Assembly (NCBI GenBank): GCA_005879095.1
Contig: VBLM01000130.1
Coordinates: 1 to 8,804 of the forward strand
DNA length: 8,804 nucleotides
Direction of reading: 5' to 3'
Source of the DNA: Deltaproteobacteria bacterium
Lineage (GTDB): Bacteria; Myxococcota; Myxococcia; Myxococcales; 40CM-4-68-19
Positions 5,792 through 8,804 of this stretch are shown piece by piece; the stretch's first letter is position 1; each line of letters begins with the position of its first letter. The translations under genes were made by a program, and so were the position numbers. A model generated the notes under the pieces. The model made no database searches and had not been told where the DNA came from. It saw nothing but the letters and a program-made list of their open reading frames with translations.

Positions 5792-7477
5792 ATGCTCCTG
5801 CGCATGACGAAATGGCCGTTGATCGCGCTTGCCCTGGTCGCCTGCTCGCGGCGGCCGGCGCCGGTCATCGACATCAGCGAAGACTCGGTGCCCGGTCTGA
5901 TCGACGTCGAGCTGCGCGCGCCCGGGCCGCTGCCGGGGACGGTCATCGATCAAGAGCAGGTCGAGGACGATCTCTGGGGCGACGCCCTGAGCCCGGAGTA
6001 CGACGTCGAACTGCAGGTCGATCCGGCCGACGAGGCTGCCACGCTTGCGACGCTGCGGGCCCGTGAGGACGTCGTCTGGGCGGAACCAGTCGTGAAGTAC
6101 CAGGCGCTCTGGCTCCCCAACGACCCGGACTTCTCCAAGCAGTGGCACCTGAAGGCCGCCGGCGCGCCCAGCGCGTGGGACGCGGCGCGCGGCGAGGGCG
6201 TCACGGTCGCCGTCATCGATACCGGCATCTTCCCGGTCGACGACCTCGATCCGGCGCGCATCGTCAAGGGACACAATTTCGTCGGCCGCAACGACGACGC
6301 GCGCGACGACCACGGCCATGGCACGCACGTCGCCGGGACCATCGCGCAGAGCACCGGAAACGGTAAGGGTGTCGCGGGGATGGCGCCGGACGCGAAGCTG
6401 ATGCCGATCAAGGTCCTGTCGGCGTTCGGCGGCGGCACCTCGCACGACATCGCCGAGGGCATCCGCTTCGCGGTCGATCACGGCGCGCGGGTTCTCAACC
6501 TCTCGCTCGGCGGCGGCGGCCGATCGCTGGCGATGGAATCGGCGGTCGCTTACGCGCGCCGCAAGGGCGCGATCGTGGTCTGCGCGGCCGGCAACGGCGG
6601 CGGGCCGGGTGTGTCGTATCCGGCGGCCTACGAAGGCGCCTTCGCGGTGAGCGCGGTCGGGCCGCAGGGTAAGCTCGCGCCGTACAGCTCGTACGGGCGC
6701 GAAGTGGCCATCGCGGCCCCCGGCGGCGACAAGTCGCAGGGCGAAGAAGCCGGTGTGCTGCAGGAAACCATCGATCGGGATGGCCAGCCCGCCTACCTCT
6801 GGTTCCAAGGCACCAGCATGGCCACGCCGCACGTCGCCGGTGCGGCCGCGCTGGTGATGTCGCTCGGCGTGTCGGCTCCCGGTGCTGTCGAGCGACTGTT
6901 GACCAGTACCGCGAGCAGCGCCGGCGACAAGGACAAGTACGGCGCCGGACTGCTGGACGCGGCCGCGGCCGTTCGCACGGAGACGGTGTGGTGGACGTTG
7001 TGGCGCCTCGCGTTCGCCATCGGAGGCGCGCTTTTCGCGCTGAAGCACGCGCGCGCCATCGGGCAACTCAAGACGAGCGAGAAGCCGGCGGGCCTGTTCT
7101 GGGCGGGTCTCGGCCTGGGCGCCGGCGCGGTGGCGATGCTGGCGCCGCTCGGCGCGGAGCGACTGCACTTCCTGAGCTTCCTCGCGCTGCCGCCGGCTGC
7201 GTGGGCTTCGCGGTTCCTGCCGGCTGCCGCGGGATACATCGGCTGGAGCGCCCTGGTGCCGTTCGCCATCGCGTTGCCGGCGCGGGCGCTGAACAAACGC
7301 TGGCTCGCGGCGGGTCTGGCGTTCGGCTGGGCCGGCGTGCTGCTTCATGCGGCCCTCTGGCGGACCATCGATCTGCCCTACATGCCGGTGTTGATGGCGC
7401 CGTTCTGGCTGCTCGCCAGCGCGATCGTCGCCTGGGTCGTCGGCCGCGGGCTGCTGGCACGGGAGCCGCTGCGATGA
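5792..7477 (+). CDS. Subtilisin-like serine protease (S8) with lipobox and C-terminal membrane domain
   Basis: The 561-residue product starts MLLRMTKWPLIALALVAC, a lipoprotein signal with lipobox LVAC and acylated Cys18. Residues of about 35-110 look like an inhibitor-type propeptide (YDVELQVDPADEAATL ... DVVWAEPVVKYQAL). The peptidase S8 domain spans about 115-390, with all catalytic residues: D143 in VAVIDTGI, H176 in HGTHVAG, the oxyanion N268 in AAGNGG, and S342 in GTSMATPHVAG. After it, residues 399-555 hold five or six hydrophobic helices (near 400-417, 434-455, 458-472, 476-497, 504-523, 533-551), an unusual addition for subtilases. It should be an active periplasm-facing protease anchored in a membrane. 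The ATG at 5792 has AGAGGG seven bases upstream; ATGs at 5774 and 5804 are alternatives. It lies 35 bp after the hydrolase and its stop overlaps the next start. Substrate is unknown. Confidence 0.92.
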   Translation: MLLRMTKWPLIALALVACSRRPAPVIDISEDSVPGLIDVELRAPGPLPGTVIDQEQVEDDLWGDALSPEYDVELQVDPADEAATLATLRAREDVVWAEPVVKYQALWLPNDPDFSKQWHLKAAGAPSAWDAARGEGVTVAVIDTGIFPVDDLDPARIVKGHNFVGRNDDARDDHGHGTHVAGTIAQSTGNGKGVAGMAPDAKLMPIKVLSAFGGGTSHDIAEGIRFAVDHGARVLNLSLGGGGRSLAMESAVAYARRKGAIVVCAAGNGGGPGVSYPAAYEGAFAVSAVGPQGKLAPYSSYGREVAIAAPGGDKSQGEEAGVLQETIDRDGQPAYLWFQGTSMATPHVAGAAALVMSLGVSAPGAVERLLTSTASSAGDKDKYGAGLLDAAAAVRTETVWWTLWRLAFAIGGALFALKHARAIGQLKTSEKPAGLFWAGLGLGAGAVAMLAPLGAERLHFLSFLALPPAAWASRFLPAAAGYIGWSALVPFAIALPARALNKRWLAAGLAFGWAGVLLHAALWRTIDLPYMPVLMAPFWLLASAIVAWVVGRGLLAREPLR

Positions 7478-7683
7478 AAGTGCGCGGAACCCTTGAATTT
7501 CGCGACCTCGAGGGCGGCTTCTGGCAGCTCAAGGCCGAGGACGGAAAGCGCTACACGCTGCTCGGCCGCATCGACGCCAAGAGCGGGGCGAGCGTGGAAG
7601 TCGAGGGTCTGCTCGACGAGAGCGGATTCGGCATCGGCATGGCCGGCCCGCAGCTGAAAGTGAGCAAGCTGAAGAAGCTTTAG
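7474..7683 (+). CDS. Small OB-fold-like protein, translationally coupled to the protease
   Basis: The 69-residue protein begins MKVRGTLEFRDLEGGFWQL. Its ATG overlaps the protease TGA as ATGA, so its translation probably depends on ribosomes finishing the protease gene. It has no signal peptide or membrane segment and is likely cytoplasmic. The alternating strand pattern (GTLEF, GGFWQLKAEDGKRYTLLG, ASVEVEGLLDE, QLKVSKLKKL) resembles short OB-fold-like proteins that carry a G-x-x-W-x-L ... G-x-x-Y-x-L core, but I cannot assign a named family. It has codon use like its neighbours and a full, clean frame, so it is a real gene. Its stop overlaps the end of the convergent CPBP gene by 4 bp. Role unknown; linkage suggests it acts with, or is simply expressed with, the protease. 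Confidence 0.82.
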   Translation: MKVRGTLEFRDLEGGFWQLKAEDGKRYTLLGRIDAKSGASVEVEGLLDESGFGIGMAGPQLKVSKLKKL

Positions 7684-8561
7684 CGGCGGAACGAGCTCAG
7701 GCCGACCACCACCGACGCGATCCAGACCACCGCCAGTGCCCCGGCCGCGCCCCAGCGCGGAGTGCGCCGGTCGACGACAGGCTCGGCGGGCGTCGGCTTG
7801 CGCAGCACGCGGACGAGCGCGATCACGCCGGCGACGAGCAGCACCGCGCCGAGCGCGAGGACCCAGACCGGCGGCGGCAGTTCCGGATCTTCCCAGCCGA
7901 TCAGGAACGCGCCGCCGGCGATCCCGTTGTTCACCGCGTGCCCGATCACCGCCGCCCAGAGCGAGCCGGTCCACCAGCGCAGCGCCGCCAGCAGGATGCC
8001 GATCTCCATCAGCCCGAGAAATCCGACCGGGTCCATGTGGAGCAGCGAGAAGAGCGCCCCGCTCACCAGCACGGCCGTTAGCACGCCCCAGCTCCGCCGC
8101 AGGGCCGGCAACGCAAACCCGCGGAAAAACAGCTCTTCTCCGAGCGGCGCCGCCAGGACGACGGTGATCGTCATCGGCCAGGCGTTGGCGGCGAAGACCG
8201 CGTCGAGCATCCGCTGCTTGGCGTCGAAATCGGCCACCAGCCGCGCCGGCAGGACGAGCCGCTCTCCCCAGGTGAGAAACGACACGATCGGCTGGTTCGC
8301 CGCCGCCACGACCGCCGCGATCACCGCCTGCCACCCCGTCACCCGTCGCAGACCGAGGTACGGTCCGAACCGAACGCCGGCGAGCGACAGAGCGAAGACG
8401 GCGGGCAGGGCGATGGCCAGCCCCTCCGTCAGCCAGAGGCCGAGCACGATCCCGTGCTGCTGCGCCGGCGCGCCGATCACCAGCATGCCGAAGAGCAGGG
8501 CGGCATACGCGCCGAATGCCGTCCCTGCGCCGAAAGGCTTATCCGAAGCGGCCTCGGGCAT
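7680..8561 (-). CDS. CPBP family intramembrane glutamic protease (CAAX protease-like)
   Basis: The 293-residue membrane protein has the three hallmarks of the CPBP/Abi family: E142-E143-LFFR-G148 (EExxxRG), H175 in FSLLH, and H208-AVN-N212 (HxxxN). E142/E143, H175 and H208 form the expected active site within membrane helices. Several hydrophobic segments flank these motifs, including two before the catalytic core and two near the C-terminus. Family members cleave prenylated or membrane-bound substrates, or serve in bacteriocin self-immunity and signalling; the substrate here cannot be told. ATG at 8561 gives MPEAASDKPFGAGTAF; the frame continues upstream to a GTG at 8648, but that stretch is poor in signals and would overlap the divergent lipoprotein start. 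No strong ribosome site is seen, so the start is less certain. It ends tail-to-tail with the small OB-like gene, with 4 bp of overlap. Confidence 0.9.
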   Translation of the reverse strand: MPEAASDKPFGAGTAFGAYAALLFGMLVIGAPAQQHGIVLGLWLTEGLAIALPAVFALSLAGVRFGPYLGLRRVTGWQAVIAAVVAAANQPIVSFLTWGERLVLPARLVADFDAKQRMLDAVFAANAWPMTITVVLAAPLGEELFFRGFALPALRRSWGVLTAVLVSGALFSLLHMDPVGFLGLMEIGILLAALRWWTGSLWAAVIGHAVNNGIAGGAFLIGWEDPELPPPVWVLALGAVLLVAGVIALVRVLRKPTPAEPVVDRRTPRWGAAGALAVVWIASVVVGLSSFRR

Positions 8562-8625
8562 GAGCCGCCGCAGATAGCACACCGCAGCGTCACCTGTCCG
8601 ATTTCGGCCACCGAAGACCCTCCGG

Positions 8626-8631
8626 TACACT
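8626..8631 (+). promoter_or_regulatory. Possible -10 element for the terminal lipoprotein gene
   Basis: TACACT matches four of the six TATAAT positions and ends 10 bases before the ATG at 8642. If used, transcription would start close to the start codon and the message would have almost no leader. I see no good -35 at the right distance, and no Shine-Dalgarno sequence, so this is a weak call. Confidence 0.2.
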
Positions 8632-8641
8632 GTGGGTTGAC

Positions 8642-8804
8642 ATGCCACCTTACCGTTCAGTCACAGCCGCGCTCGGCGCCGGCGCAGCCATCGGCCTCTT
8701 CGCGGGCGCGGGCTGCTCCACGCAGGACTGCAAGAACATGAGGGCCAACGGCAGCCCCTTCGCGAGCCTGCTCTGCGGCGGCGAGGGGATCGACGCGCCC
8801 CAAC
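8642..8804 (+). CDS. Small exported protein, probable lipoprotein (N-terminal 54 residues; runs off the right edge)
   Basis: The open frame from the ATG at 8642 runs to the window edge. It starts MPPYRSVTAALGAGAAIGLF and continues to AGAGCSTQDC, a hydrophobic signal sequence followed by Cys25. The lipobox is imperfect (G-A-G-C; the usual Leu at -3 is missing), so lipidation is probable but not certain. The visible mature part is short and polar with further Cys residues (C29, C46), which might form disulphides. No family is recognisable from this fragment. It is divergent from the CPBP gene. No clear ribosome site is visible upstream; the call rests on the signal sequence and uninterrupted frame. 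Confidence 0.6.
   Translation, partial: MPPYRSVTAALGAGAAIGLFAGAGCSTQDCKNMRANGSPFASLLCGGEGIDAPQ

Noticed and set aside
5777..7348. A 523-codon minus-strand open frame opposite the protease
   Set aside because: Very Arg-rich sequence with no domain, while the plus strand carries a complete subtilase catalytic triad.
8562..8648. Extended GTG start for the CPBP protease
   Set aside because: The added 29 residues have no membrane or family character and would overlap the start of the divergent gene.
1..8804. Mobile element, CRISPR, tRNA or defence island
   Set aside because: No transposase, integrase, terminal repeats, spaced direct repeats, cloverleaf or known defence gene was seen; the CPBP family includes abortive-infection-named members, but that alone does not indicate defence.

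Overview
This is a gene-dense, very GC-rich stretch (roughly two-thirds G+C by eye, with strong G/C preference at third codon positions). Two outer-membrane-type proteins and two lipoprotein-like signals point to a Gram-negative bacterium. Overall style suggests a Myxococcota (deltaproteobacterial) or similar genome, but that placement is inference. I see no tRNA, rRNA, CRISPR array, insertion sequence or phage gene. The window reads as ordinary chromosome with several poorly characterised genes.

Layout, left to right. Positions 1-792 (minus) hold the first 264 codons of alanine dehydrogenase (ald), cut by the window edge. A 73-bp divergent gap separates it from a radical SAM enzyme of unknown function (866-2053, plus). 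A short intergenic region with a CRP-like TGTGA-N6-TCACC palindrome precedes a signal-peptide-bearing, barrel-like protein (2148-3010, plus) whose frame is broken near 2312. It converges on a small outer-membrane beta-barrel gene (3072-3665, minus), with a rho-independent terminator between them that fits the minus-strand gene best. A 122-bp divergent gap containing a GC inverted repeat leads to a plus-strand cluster: an RlmI-like rRNA methyltransferase (3788-5002), an alpha/beta hydrolase of the COG2945 type (5007-5756), a lipobox-bearing subtilisin-like protease with a C-terminal multi-helix membrane domain (5792-7477), and a 69-residue OB-fold-like protein (7474-7683) whose start overlaps the protease stop as ATGA. 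A CPBP/CAAX-type intramembrane protease (7680-8561, minus) ends tail-to-tail with that cluster, overlapping by 4 bp. The window closes with the start of a small exported, probably lipidated, protein (8642 onward, plus).

Functional links are modest. The methyltransferase and hydrolase are 4 bp apart and are very likely co-transcribed. The protease follows after 35 bp and is translationally coupled to the small protein, so the four genes may form one transcript. Two membrane-embedded proteases of different classes lie next to each other in convergent orientation, which is suggestive but proves no shared pathway. The items best worth a second look are the radical SAM enzyme, the protease/small-protein pair, and the broken barrel gene. 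I found no convincing evidence for a complete novel defence or biosynthetic system.
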